64,000 nt of DNA, taken from contig NZ_CP159834.1 of assembly GCF_047730165.1 (NCBI RefSeq), positions 1,240,001 to 1,304,000 on the forward strand. The letters run 5' to 3'. Every line of letters begins with the position of its first letter. The stretch's first letter is position 1. The stretch is from Patiriisocius sp047730165 (GTDB lineage Bacteria > Bacteroidota > Bacteroidia > Flavobacteriales > Flavobacteriaceae). The translations under genes and the position numbers were made by a program. A model generated the notes under the pieces. The model was not told the DNA's origin, ran no database searches, and saw only the letters and a list, made by a program, of their open reading frames with translations. Positions 53,404-61,704 of this stretch are shown in pieces.

Positions 53404-54186
53404 ATGACCCAACCAATAACAAAAGACATTATCAACGGTGTAGCCACCCTCACCTTAAATCGTCCAGAAGTTTTTAATAGCTTTAATAAAGAGATGGCGT
53501 TTTTATTACAGGATGAATTAGATGCTTGTGAAAAAGAAAAAACGGTAAGAGCTATCATAATCACTGGGAATGGCAGAGCTTTTTGCGCTGGTCAAGACAT
53601 TGGCGAAATTACAAACCCAGATTTAAATCCTGGCTTCAAGAAAATTTTAGACGATCACTATAACCCTATTGTGAAAAGAATTCGATCCATTGAAAAGCCT
53701 ATTGTTTGTGGAGTCAACGGGGTGGCAGCAGGTGCGGGAGCAAATATTGCATTAGCCTGTGATGTGGTGATTGCAAGTGATAAAGCAAGTTTTATCCAGG
53801 CGTTTAGTAAAATAGGATTGATTCCAGATAGTGCTGGGACGTTCTTCCTACCACGATTAATAGGGTTTGGAAAAGCATCTGCTATAATGATGTTAGGAGA
53901 TAAAATTTCAGCAGAAAAAGCAGAACAAATGGGGATGATATACAGTGTTGTTGCTTCAGAAAATTTAATGGAAGAAGTTAACCTAAAAGCATTGACCCTC
54001 GCTAATATGCCAACAAAAGCATTGGGCTTAACAAAAAGGTTGCTTAATCAATCAATGAATAACAATCTTGAGCAACAGTTAATATTAGAAAGTAAATTAC
54101 AAATTGAATCAGCTTCTACAGAGGATTATGCAGAAGGTGTTGCAGCGTTTGTAGAGAAAAGAAAACCCTTGTTTAAAGGTATCTAG
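53404..54186 (+). CDS. paaG: 2-(1,2-epoxy-1,2-dihydrophenyl)acetyl-CoA isomerase
   Basis: PaaG converts the ring epoxide to the oxepin and also moves a double bond later in the pathway. It is a crotonase-fold protein with RPEVFNSFNKEM, the CoA-binding FCAGQDIGE, GVNGVAAGAGANIALACDVV (oxyanion hole) and AFSKIGLIPDSAGTFFLPRL. These blocks follow E. coli PaaG closely, which separates it from PaaF. 260 residues. Confidence 0.93.
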   Translation: MTQPITKDIINGVATLTLNRPEVFNSFNKEMAFLLQDELDACEKEKTVRAIIITGNGRAFCAGQDIGEITNPDLNPGFKKILDDHYNPIVKRIRSIEKPIVCGVNGVAAGAGANIALACDVVIASDKASFIQAFSKIGLIPDSAGTFFLPRLIGFGKASAIMMLGDKISAEKAEQMGMIYSVVASENLMEEVNLKALTLANMPTKALGLTKRLLNQSMNNNLEQQLILESKLQIESASTEDYAEGVAAFVEKRKPLFKGI

Positions 54187-54202
54187 TTGATTAACGATTG
54201 AA

Positions 54203-54635
54203 GATTAACGATTGTTGATTTTTGAACCAAAATAAACATATGAAACCGAATCAATTAGAGGAACGGCTTATTCAATTTGCAGTAGAGGTAATTCTGCTTT
54301 GCAAGAGTCTGGATAAATCGTTTGCTGCAGAGCATCTCACAAAACAATTGATTAGGTCTAGTACTTCTGTAGCGCTCAATTATGGAGAGGAAAGAAGTGG
54401 AGAATCAACGAAGGATTTTCTTCATAAAATGAGAATTAGCTTAAAAGAATTAAGAGAGTCTTACGTTAATATGAAAATACAAAAAGGAGCAAAGCTACTA
54501 TTGAATTAAGAGGAGATAGATAGATTGTTAGATGAAAACAATCAGCTCATTTCAATTTTCGTGGTAAGTATTAAAACGGCATCTAAAAAATAAATCTAAT
54601 GACACTATCAAATCAAAAATCAACAATCGTTAATC
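54203..54635. mobile_element. 433-bp element with 23-bp terminal inverted repeats carrying a four-helix-bundle gene
   Basis: The 23 bases at 54203-54225 (starting GATTAACGATTGTTG) and 54613-54635 (ending CAACAATCGTTAATC) are perfect inverse copies. Between them lies a single gene of the rRNA intervening-sequence four-helix-bundle family. This layout, a long stem around such a gene, is known from intervening sequences in 23S rRNA, but here it sits between two operon genes. Related gene-less repeats occur at 47581, 51826, 52738 and 53308. No transposase is present, so any movement would need functions supplied elsewhere. Confidence 0.7.
54240..54593 (+). pseudogene. Four-helix-bundle protein (23S rRNA IVS type) with in-frame stop
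   Basis: Translated from ATG 54240, the frame gives KPNQLEERLIQFAVEVILLC, QLIRSSTSVALNYGEERSGE and FLHKMRISLKELRES, the hallmarks of the TIGR02436/S23 four-helix-bundle family. A TAA at 54507-54509 falls after AKLLLN. The same frame then continues EEIDRLLDENNQLISIFVVS and stops properly at 54591-54593. That would give 117 residues, the normal family length, if the TAA were, for example, GAA. The product now stops at 89 residues and lacks the last helix. Confidence 0.8.
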
Positions 54636-55828
54636 CACAATCTACAATTTCTAAAATTGGTATTATAGGGGCAGGAACAATGGGTTCTGGAATTGCACAA
54701 GTTGCCTCCACGGCTGGTTGTGTTGTAAAATTGTTTGATCTTAATCAAGCGGCTTTAGATAAAGCAGAGGCTTCATTAGAAAAAATAATGACACGCTTAG
54801 TTGAAAAAGGTCGTGTTACTTCCGAAGAAAAAAAGCGTATTCAGGATAATATAAGCTATGTGAATTCTTTGAAGGAATTAGCAGATAGTCATATGACGAT
54901 TGAGGCAATTGTGGAGAATCTAGATATTAAGAAAAAGGTTTTTCAAGAGTTAGAAAGCTATGTGAGCGATGATTGTATTATAGCTTCTAATACTTCTTCT
55001 CTTTCGATTGCCTCGATAGCGTCCTCCTTAGAAAATCCAAACCGCTGTGTTGGGATTCACTTTTTTAATCCTGCACCCTTAATGAAATTAGTGGAGGTGA
55101 TTCCTGCGATTCAAACATCGTACGAGGTACTCGAGGAATCTATAGATACCATCTCTAGCTGGAAAAAAGTTGTAGCCGTGGCTAAAGATACTCCAGGCTT
55201 TATTGTCAATAGAGTCGCAAGACCGTTTTATGGAGAAGCCTTGCGGATTTACGAAGAAGGAATCGCAAATTTTTCGACCATCGATCACGCAATGAAAAGC
55301 TTGGGAGGTTTTAGAATGGGACCTTTCGAATTGATGGATTTTATTGGAAACGATGTAAACTACACCGTGACAGAGACGGTATTTACGGCCTTCTATTTTG
55401 ACCCAAGATACAAGCCGTCATTTACACAGAAACGTTTTTCTGAAGCTGGATATTTAGGGCGTAAATCGGGGGTTGGATATTACGAGTACGACCACAATGG
55501 AAAGAAAGTTGAAAACTCTGATGTAGCCACAAGTACTATTGACGCAACTGTAACAGAACAAATTTTTAATCGGGTATTAGTGATGCTCATAAATGAAGCT
55601 GCAGACGCCTTATTTTTAAACATCGCAAGTGCGGAGGATATTGATAGCGCCATGACCAAAGGTGTTAATTACCCAAAAGGATTACTCGCTTGGGCAGATG
55701 AAAAAGGAATGGACTGGTGTGTTGAGAAATTAGATACCTTGTACGATGAGTATCGTGAAGATAGGTATCGTTGTTCTCCAATGTTGAGAAGAATGAATAG
55801 AGCAAATAAAACGTTCTTTAATAAATAG
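54599..55828 (+). CDS. paaH: 3-hydroxyacyl-CoA dehydrogenase of phenylacetate pathway
   Basis: Oxidises 3-hydroxyadipyl-CoA with NAD. The Rossmann motif IGIIGAGTMGSGIAQ is at about residues 20-34, and the catalytic region HFFNPAPLMKLVEV is about 70 residues before the C-terminal domain, followed by DTPGFIVNRVARPFYGEALR. A second C-terminal helical domain ends ...RRMNRANKTFFNK. 409 residues, shorter than E. coli PaaH (475). The N-terminal ~17 residues (including NQKSTIVNPQSTIS) are encoded by the right terminal repeat of the upstream element and have no counterpart in the family. Confidence 0.9.
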   Translation: MTLSNQKSTIVNPQSTISKIGIIGAGTMGSGIAQVASTAGCVVKLFDLNQAALDKAEASLEKIMTRLVEKGRVTSEEKKRIQDNISYVNSLKELADSHMTIEAIVENLDIKKKVFQELESYVSDDCIIASNTSSLSIASIASSLENPNRCVGIHFFNPAPLMKLVEVIPAIQTSYEVLEESIDTISSWKKVVAVAKDTPGFIVNRVARPFYGEALRIYEEGIANFSTIDHAMKSLGGFRMGPFELMDFIGNDVNYTVTETVFTAFYFDPRYKPSFTQKRFSEAGYLGRKSGVGYYEYDHNGKKVENSDVATSTIDATVTEQIFNRVLVMLINEAADALFLNIASAEDIDSAMTKGVNYPKGLLAWADEKGMDWCVEKLDTLYDEYREDRYRCSPMLRRMNRANKTFFNK

Positions 55829-55832
55829 AACT

Positions 55833-55905
55833 GTCACCCTGAACCCGTCGAAGGGTAATAATTGACAATATTGAATGGGGCTTTGACAAACTCAACCTGA
55901 CATAA
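55833..55905. repeat. Imperfect inverted repeat between paaH and paaI
   Basis: TGTCACCCTGAACCCGTCGA on the left and GCTTTGACAAACTCAACCTG followed by ACA on the right are degenerate inverse copies. They belong to a common flavobacterial intergenic type (CCTGAGC..GTCGAAGGG). Another copy is at 61630-61693. Confidence 0.6.
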
Positions 55906-55909
55906 AAAA

Positions 55910-56317
55910 ATGCAAGGAAATAAAATACCATATAAAATGCTATCGCAAGATGCCTACTCAACTTGGCTAGGAATTGAGATCCTAGAATGCGAAGTAGGAT
56001 GGGTGAAAGTAGGAATGACAATTAGAAAAGAAATGCTCAATAGCATGGATAAAGCACACGGTGGAATCAGTTATTCTCTTGCAGACACTGCTTTTGGCTT
56101 CACGGCAAATACTCACGGAAAGTATGCAGTATCTATTGAAACAAGTATCAACCATATTGAGGCACTTGAAGAAGGAGATTTCATCACAGCAGAAGCAACA
56201 TTAGATCATCAAAAGAATAAGGTAGGTTTTAATATTGTAGAAGTGAAACGAGGCGAAGAACTAGTAGCACTCTTTAAGGGAGTCGTTTATAGAACCTCGA
56301 AAGATTGGACAGAATAA
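55910..56317 (+). CDS. paaI: Hydroxyphenylacetyl-CoA thioesterase-type protein
   Basis: A 135-residue hot-dog-fold thioesterase. PaaI releases dead-end CoA esters in the pathway. The signature AHGGISYSLADTAFGFTAN carries the catalytic-site Asp. The length is right for the family. It lies between paaH and paaJ. Confidence 0.93.
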   Translation: MQGNKIPYKMLSQDAYSTWLGIEILECEVGWVKVGMTIRKEMLNSMDKAHGGISYSLADTAFGFTANTHGKYAVSIETSINHIEALEEGDFITAEATLDHQKNKVGFNIVEVKRGEELVALFKGVVYRTSKDWTE

Positions 56318-56333
56318 ATAATGTACGATGGTA

Positions 56334-56341
56334 GTTTTGCG
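56334..56341 (+). promoter_or_regulatory. Possible internal -7 element before paaJ
   Basis: TAGTTTTG followed by CGG looks like a -7 box about 50 nt before the paaJ ATG. I see no good -33 element. Confidence 0.3.
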
Positions 56342-56392
56342 GAGGACGATTAAAGAAATCGCACTCATATATCGTGCGTCTAAAATGAAAAT

Positions 56393-57607
56393 ATGAAAGA
56401 AGCATATATAATTGACGGAGTAAGAACCCCTATCGGGAGTTATAAAGGAACATTAAGTGCCATACGCACAGATGATTTGGGAGCATTGGTAATTAAAGCG
56501 GTGACTGACAAATATCCTAACATCCCGAAAGATGCATATGAAGATGTAATCATGGGCTGCGCAAACCAAGCAGGAGAGGACAATCGTAATGTAGCACGAA
56601 TGAGTTTGCTGCTTGCAGGACTTCCATTTTCTGTCCCGGGTGAAACTGTAAATAGATTATGTAGTAGCGGCTTGAGCGCTATTATTCACGCAAACCGCGC
56701 TATAAAAGCCGGTGACGGCGATTTATTTATCGCAGGCGGCGTTGAGAATATGACACGCGGACCGTATGTGATGGCAAAACCTTCCACAGCATTTGGTGGT
56801 GATAGTAAAATGTATGATTCTACTTTTGGATGGCGTTTTGTCAATCCGAAAATGCAAGAATTATATGGTGTTGATGGTATGGGAGTTACTGCAGAGAACC
56901 TAGTGGAAAAATATAATATCACTCGTGAAGATCAAGATGCCTTTGCATATAATAGTCAGATGAAGGCAACGGCTGCTCAAAAATCTGGTAGATTGGCAAA
57001 AGAAATTGTTGCTGTTGAAATTCCGCAGCGAAAAAAAGATCCAATTATTTTTAAGGATGATGAGTTTATAAAGCCAAATTCTTCCAAAGAAATTTTAGCA
57101 AAACTACGCCCAGCTTTCAAAAAAGAAGGGGGTAGTGTTACGGCAGGAAACGCATCAGGACTAAACGATGGTGCAGCGGCAACTATTATTGCTAGTGAAG
57201 ATGCTGTTAAAAAATACGGTTTAAAACCTATGGCAAGAATTGTAAGTTCTGCAGTAGTAGGTGTTGAGCCTAGAATTATGGGTATTGGTCCTGTAAACGC
57301 TTCTAATAAAGCACTAGCAAAGGCTGGTTTGAAGATGGAAGATATGGATGTAATTGAGTTAAATGAAGCTTTTGCGTCACAAGCCTTAGCCTGTATTAGA
57401 GCATGGGGATTGGCAGATGATGATGTAAGAATAAACCCTAATGGCGGATCAATCGCTATAGGACATCCGCTTGGTGTTACAGGGGCTAGAATTGCCTATT
57501 CGGCTGCATTAGAATTGCAAGAGATGAATAAACGATATGCTTTAATTACAATGTGTATTGGAGTAGGTCAAGGATATGCCGCAATTATTGAAAATATGAA
57601 TTTATAA
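56393..57607 (+). CDS. paaJ: 3-oxoadipyl-CoA / acetyl-CoA thiolase
   Basis: Cleaves 3-oxoadipyl-CoA to succinyl-CoA and acetyl-CoA. The acyl-carrying cysteine is Cys90 in NRLCSSGL. GHPLGVTGAR holds the catalytic histidine, and the second cysteine is in CIGVGQG. 404 residues, as in PaaJ/PcaF. Confidence 0.94.
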   Translation: MKEAYIIDGVRTPIGSYKGTLSAIRTDDLGALVIKAVTDKYPNIPKDAYEDVIMGCANQAGEDNRNVARMSLLLAGLPFSVPGETVNRLCSSGLSAIIHANRAIKAGDGDLFIAGGVENMTRGPYVMAKPSTAFGGDSKMYDSTFGWRFVNPKMQELYGVDGMGVTAENLVEKYNITREDQDAFAYNSQMKATAAQKSGRLAKEIVAVEIPQRKKDPIIFKDDEFIKPNSSKEILAKLRPAFKKEGGSVTAGNASGLNDGAAATIIASEDAVKKYGLKPMARIVSSAVVGVEPRIMGIGPVNASNKALAKAGLKMEDMDVIELNEAFASQALACIRAWGLADDDVRINPNGGSIAIGHPLGVTGARIAYSAALELQEMNKRYALITMCIGVGQGYAAIIENMNL

Positions 57608-57616
57608 TTCAATAAA

Positions 57617-60166
57617 ATGAATAAAACACAACACTACATACAAGGCCAATGGCAATCTGGAAACGGCGAAGGAATTCCTGTTTTTGATTCTATTACGGGC
57701 GAACATTTTACAAGCACTACTGTTGAAGGACTAGATGTTCCATCTATTTTACAATACGGTCGCGAAAAAGGGAATGTTCTACGTAAAATGACCTTTCAAC
57801 AACGCGGAAATATGTTGAAGAGTCTTGCGCTATATCTTGAAAAAAGAAAACAAGCATTTTACGAAATTAGCTACCGCACTGGCGCTACAAAGCGTGATAG
57901 TTGGGTAGATATTGAAGGAGGCTTCGGAAATCTTTTTGCAAATGCATCCCTTCGTAAATTATTCCCTAATCAAACATATCACGTAGAAGGAGATCCTATA
58001 GATTTATCACGAGGAGGTCGTTTTATGGCGCACCACATTATGGTTCCGCGTGAAGGAGTTGCAGTACATATAAATGCTTTTAATTTTCCGGTATGGGGAA
58101 TGCTTGAAAAGTGTGCGGTGAACTGGATGGCAGGAATGCCAGCAGTTGTATTGCCAGCGCCCCAAACAGCATATTTGACAGAAGCCGTTGTAAGAGAAAT
58201 TATTGCTTCGGGAATTTTACCTGAAGGATCTTTGCAGTTGATTAGTGGTACCGCTAAGAATATACTAGACACCGTTCATTCGCAAGATGTTGTAACTTTT
58301 ACAGGATCTGCAAAAATAGGACGCATTCTTAAAAACCATCCGCAGCTCACTGCAGAATCGGTTCCATTCACGATGGAAGCAGATAGCTTAAATGCAGCTA
58401 TTTTAGGAAAAGATGCAGTGCCTGGAACTCCAGAATTCGATTTGTTCGTTAAGGAAGTTCGTAATGAGATGACAACAAAATGTGGTCAGAAGTGTACGGC
58501 AATCCGTCGTATTATTGTGCCACAAGATTTAATAGAAGATGTACAGTTTGCATTAGCAAAGCAGTTAGATAAAGTGACTATTGGCGATCCTCGTTTGAGA
58601 GAAGTGAGAATGGGAAGTTTGGTTAACGATGCACAGCGAAATAGCGTCAAAGAACAGGTCGAGAAGATTGCGCAGACTGCAGAGATGGTCTACGGTAATT
58701 TTAATGACTTTGAAGCTTTAGGCGCAGATTCACAAAAGGGTGCTTTTATGAAACCTATTTTGATGCGAGAAGACAATCCATTAAAAAATGAGAACGCTCA
58801 CGTGACCGAAGCTTTTGGTCCAGTAAGTACGCTAATGCCTTACGATACTTTAGAAGATGCTATCACTTTAGCGAAGATGGGTAAAGGATCTTTAGTGAGT
58901 TCTATCATTACAAATGATGATAAAATTGCGACAGAATATGCAGTGAATGCAGCAAGCCATCACGGGCGTATTTTAATATTAAATCGTGAAAGTGCGAAGC
59001 AAAGTACAGGACACGGTTCGCCGTTACCAGGATTAATTCACGGTGGTCCAGGACGTGCAGGTGGAGGAGAAGAAATGGGAGGAATGCGCGGTATTAAACA
59101 TTATTTACAACGTTGCGCCATTCAGGGAAGTCCAACCACCTTAACTGCAGTTACAGGAATGTACCAACCAAAAGCCGACTACAAAGAGTCGCCAAAACAT
59201 CCTTTCGCATACCATTGGGAAGACATCAAACCAGGGATGTCACTTAAAACACATAACCGAACAATTACAGATACAGATATTGTAAACTTCGGAAATATTA
59301 CCTGGGATCACTTTTATGCACATACAGATATTACATCGCTAGATGGAAGTATTTTTGAAAAGAGAACGGCTCATGGATATTTTATTATATCAATGGCAGC
59401 AGGACTTTTTGTGTATCCTAACAAAGGCCCTGTAGCTGCAAATTATGGTTTAGAAGAAATTAGATTTTTACGTCCTATTTATGATGGCGACACATTATAC
59501 GTGCGATTAACGTGTAAGCAAAAAGTAGACAGAGACTCTAGAGGTACAGAACATCCAAGCGGAATTGTAAAATGGTATGTAGAGATTTTTGATACAAATG
59601 TAGATAGTGCTAACGCTATTTTACCAGCAGATGCTGAGAAGGAAGATCCTTTAGTTTGTATTGCAACCATTTTAACAATGGTAGAAAAGAAACAAGAGGT
59701 TTTTACAGAAATGACAAACGAAACGATCCAGTCATGTCTCAATACACTTTCAGAAGAAAGTAAGCCTGCGTGGGGAATGATGACGCCTCAACATATGTTA
59801 GAGCATCTAGAATATACCTATAAAATTGCTTCGGGAGATATTCAAGATTTTGAAATTGCAACACCAGAAAAGTATTTAGATATAACCCATGACAGTCTAT
59901 ATAATTTTAAGAAGTTTCCGCAAAACTCTAGATTTCCGCAATTAGAAAAAGATACACTGGCTGCTTTACAACATCCAGATTTAGAAACAGCAAAGGCAAA
60001 ATTCTTGGAGCAACGATTTAAGTATCTCGCATTTTTTAAAGAAAATCCAGATGCGATTTTAAAGAATTTAGTTTTTGGAGAATTGAATAAATATGAATCA
60101 TATTTGTTAGAACGAAAGCATTTAAATCATCACTTTGAGCAGTTTGATTTAATAAAAAAAAGATAA
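57617..60166 (+). CDS. paaZ: Bifunctional ring-opening hydrolase/aldehyde dehydrogenase with C-terminal DUF1569-like domain
   Basis: PaaZ opens oxepin-CoA and oxidises the resulting aldehyde. The N-terminal aldehyde dehydrogenase domain (1 to about 520) has catalytic Cys293 in CGQKCTA and NAFNFPVWG. The MaoC-like hydratase domain (about 535-685) has D563/H568 in WDHFYAHTD. E. coli PaaZ ends there (about 680 residues). Here an extra ~155 residues (GMMTPQHMLEHLEYTYKIAS; ending NHHFEQFDLIKKR) resemble the DUF1569/DinB-like family. Their role is unknown. The gene starts 9 nt after paaJ. Confidence 0.92.
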   Translation: MNKTQHYIQGQWQSGNGEGIPVFDSITGEHFTSTTVEGLDVPSILQYGREKGNVLRKMTFQQRGNMLKSLALYLEKRKQAFYEISYRTGATKRDSWVDIEGGFGNLFANASLRKLFPNQTYHVEGDPIDLSRGGRFMAHHIMVPREGVAVHINAFNFPVWGMLEKCAVNWMAGMPAVVLPAPQTAYLTEAVVREIIASGILPEGSLQLISGTAKNILDTVHSQDVVTFTGSAKIGRILKNHPQLTAESVPFTMEADSLNAAILGKDAVPGTPEFDLFVKEVRNEMTTKCGQKCTAIRRIIVPQDLIEDVQFALAKQLDKVTIGDPRLREVRMGSLVNDAQRNSVKEQVEKIAQTAEMVYGNFNDFEALGADSQKGAFMKPILMREDNPLKNENAHVTEAFGPVSTLMPYDTLEDAITLAKMGKGSLVSSIITNDDKIATEYAVNAASHHGRILILNRESAKQSTGHGSPLPGLIHGGPGRAGGGEEMGGMRGIKHYLQRCAIQGSPTTLTAVTGMYQPKADYKESPKHPFAYHWEDIKPGMSLKTHNRTITDTDIVNFGNITWDHFYAHTDITSLDGSIFEKRTAHGYFIISMAAGLFVYPNKGPVAANYGLEEIRFLRPIYDGDTLYVRLTCKQKVDRDSRGTEHPSGIVKWYVEIFDTNVDSANAILPADAEKEDPLVCIATILTMVEKKQEVFTEMTNETIQSCLNTLSEESKPAWGMMTPQHMLEHLEYTYKIASGDIQDFEIATPEKYLDITHDSLYNFKKFPQNSRFPQLEKDTLAALQHPDLETAKAKFLEQRFKYLAFFKENPDAILKNLVFGELNKYESYLLERKHLNHHFEQFDLIKKR

Positions 60167-60186
60167 CGAGCCTTAAGAATATATAA

Positions 60187-60939
60187 ATGACAGCACCATA
60201 CGTAAAAGAAGAAATACAAAACGGAATCTCAACCATAGAATTTTTCCACCCAGCACACAATAGCTTACCGGGAGATATTCTTGAAAAGTTGCGAAAAACA
60301 ATCACGGAAGCAGGGGAGAATGATGCTGTAAAAGTAATCATCCTAAAAAGTGGAGGAGTGCGCACGTTTTGTGCGGGAGCGAGTTTTAAAGAGCTAATAA
60401 GTATTAACGATGCTGAAACAGGACGTGTGTTTTTCAGTGGTTTTGCGAATGTAATTAACGCAATGCGGAAATGCCCTAAATTCATAATTGGTCGTGTACA
60501 GGGAAAAACTGTTGGTGGCGGAGTAGGAGTAGCAAGCGCAACAGATTACTGTATGGCGAGTAAATTTGCTAGTATAAAATTAAGTGAACTGAATATTGGT
60601 ATTGGACCATTCGTTGTTGGGCCAGCGGTTGAAAGAAAGTTAGGTTTAACAGGAATGAGTCAGATAGCGATTGATGCAAATAGTTTTTACGATGCAGAAT
60701 GGGCTAGGCAAAAAGGGCTCTATGCAAGTGTACATAAATCTACTGAAGCATTGGATGAAGCAGTACAAGCATTTGCAGAGAATCTTTGCAATTACAATCC
60801 TGAAGCAATGAAGGAAATGAAAAAAGTGATGTGGTCTGGTACTGAAAATTGGGATACCTTATTAGCAGAAAGAGCAGAGATATCTGGAAGATTGGTGTTG
60901 AGCGAGTTTACTAAAGAGACATTAAAGAGATTTAAGTAA
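60187..60939 (+). CDS. paaF: Enoyl-CoA hydratase, probable PaaF
   Basis: A 250-residue crotonase-fold protein, expected to hydrate 2,3-dehydroadipyl-CoA. It has FCAGASFKEL and RVQGKTVGGGVGVASATDYC for CoA binding and the oxyanion hole. SELNIGIGPFVVGPAVERKL supplies a glutamate. It is more divergent than the PaaG gene, so the assignment to PaaF rests partly on position after paaZ. It lies 20 nt downstream of paaZ. Confidence 0.8.
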   Translation: MTAPYVKEEIQNGISTIEFFHPAHNSLPGDILEKLRKTITEAGENDAVKVIILKSGGVRTFCAGASFKELISINDAETGRVFFSGFANVINAMRKCPKFIIGRVQGKTVGGGVGVASATDYCMASKFASIKLSELNIGIGPFVVGPAVERKLGLTGMSQIAIDANSFYDAEWARQKGLYASVHKSTEALDEAVQAFAENLCNYNPEAMKEMKKVMWSGTENWDTLLAERAEISGRLVLSEFTKETLKRFK

Positions 60940-60945
60940 TGAACA

Positions 60946-61016
60946 CCGAATTTCGAATATTAAATGAAGAAGTATTTCTGAGTTCGATATTCAAAATTCA
61001 TTATTCGATATTCAAT
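60946..61016. repeat. Imperfect inverted repeat between paaF and paaY
   Basis: CGAATTTCGAATATTAAATG on the left and TTCATTATTCGATATTCAAT on the right are imperfect inverse copies. This is a third repeat type, different from those at the other junctions. Confidence 0.6.
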
Positions 61017-61017
61017 T

Positions 61018-61620
61018 ATGATATATTCCTTCAAAGGTCACATACCTGTAATTCACGAATCAAGTTTCGTCCATCCATTAGCGGTGGTTACTGGTAATGT
61101 GATTGTTGGAAAGAATTGTTACATAGGTCCGGGAGCTGCTATACGTGGTGATTGGGGCGAGATTATTCTGGAAGATGGAGTGAATGTGCAAGAAAATTGT
61201 ACTGTTCATATGTTTCCAGGAAAAAGTATTGTTCTAAAAGAAGGGGCGCACGTAGGTCACGGTGCAGTGATTCACGGAGCAAATTTGGGTAGAAATTGCC
61301 TTATTGGGATGAACAGTGTGATTATGGATGATGCCGAAATAGGCGATGAATGCATCGTTGGAGCGATGGCATTTGTAAAAGCGGAAACCGTATTTGAAAA
61401 GAGACAATTAATTGTTGGGAATCCAGCAAAATCTATAAAAGAGGTTTCTGAAGAAATGATTGCTTGGAAAACTGCAGGCACAAAGTTGTATCAGCAATTA
61501 CCTGCAGATTGCCACGAGAGTTTAAGAGAAGTAGTGCCTTTGCGAGAAATCCCGAAGGATAGGCCAAAACAAGAAGATTTTTATAAGACGCTTCAAGAGA
61601 TGAAGTCTCATACTAAATAA
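61018..61620 (+). CDS. paaY: PaaY, hexapeptide-repeat thioesterase (gamma carbonic anhydrase-like)
   Basis: A left-handed beta-helix protein of 200 residues. PaaY is known in E. coli as a thioesterase that clears toxic ring-derived CoA esters. Hexapeptide repeats run from about residue 20 to 135 (VVTGNVIVGKNCYIGPGAAI). Metal-binding histidines are in NCTVHMF and HVGHGAVIHGA. The C-terminal helices follow. It ends the paa genes proper. Confidence 0.9.
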   Translation: MIYSFKGHIPVIHESSFVHPLAVVTGNVIVGKNCYIGPGAAIRGDWGEIILEDGVNVQENCTVHMFPGKSIVLKEGAHVGHGAVIHGANLGRNCLIGMNSVIMDDAEIGDECIVGAMAFVKAETVFEKRQLIVGNPAKSIKEVSEEMIAWKTAGTKLYQQLPADCHESLREVVPLREIPKDRPKQEDFYKTLQEMKSHTK

Positions 61621-61629
61621 TATAATGAT

Positions 61630-61693
61630 GTCACACGATGCTTGTCGAAGTGCATTCGAAAGCAAAAGTGACTTCTACAGGCTCTGCCTGACA
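61630..61693. repeat. Imperfect inverted repeat between paaY and the E2 gene
   Basis: TGTCACACGATGCTTGTCGA on the left and CTTCTACAGGCTCTGCCTGA followed by CA on the right, of the same type as 55833-55905. Confidence 0.55.
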
Positions 61694-61704
61694 ATGAAAA
61701 TAAG

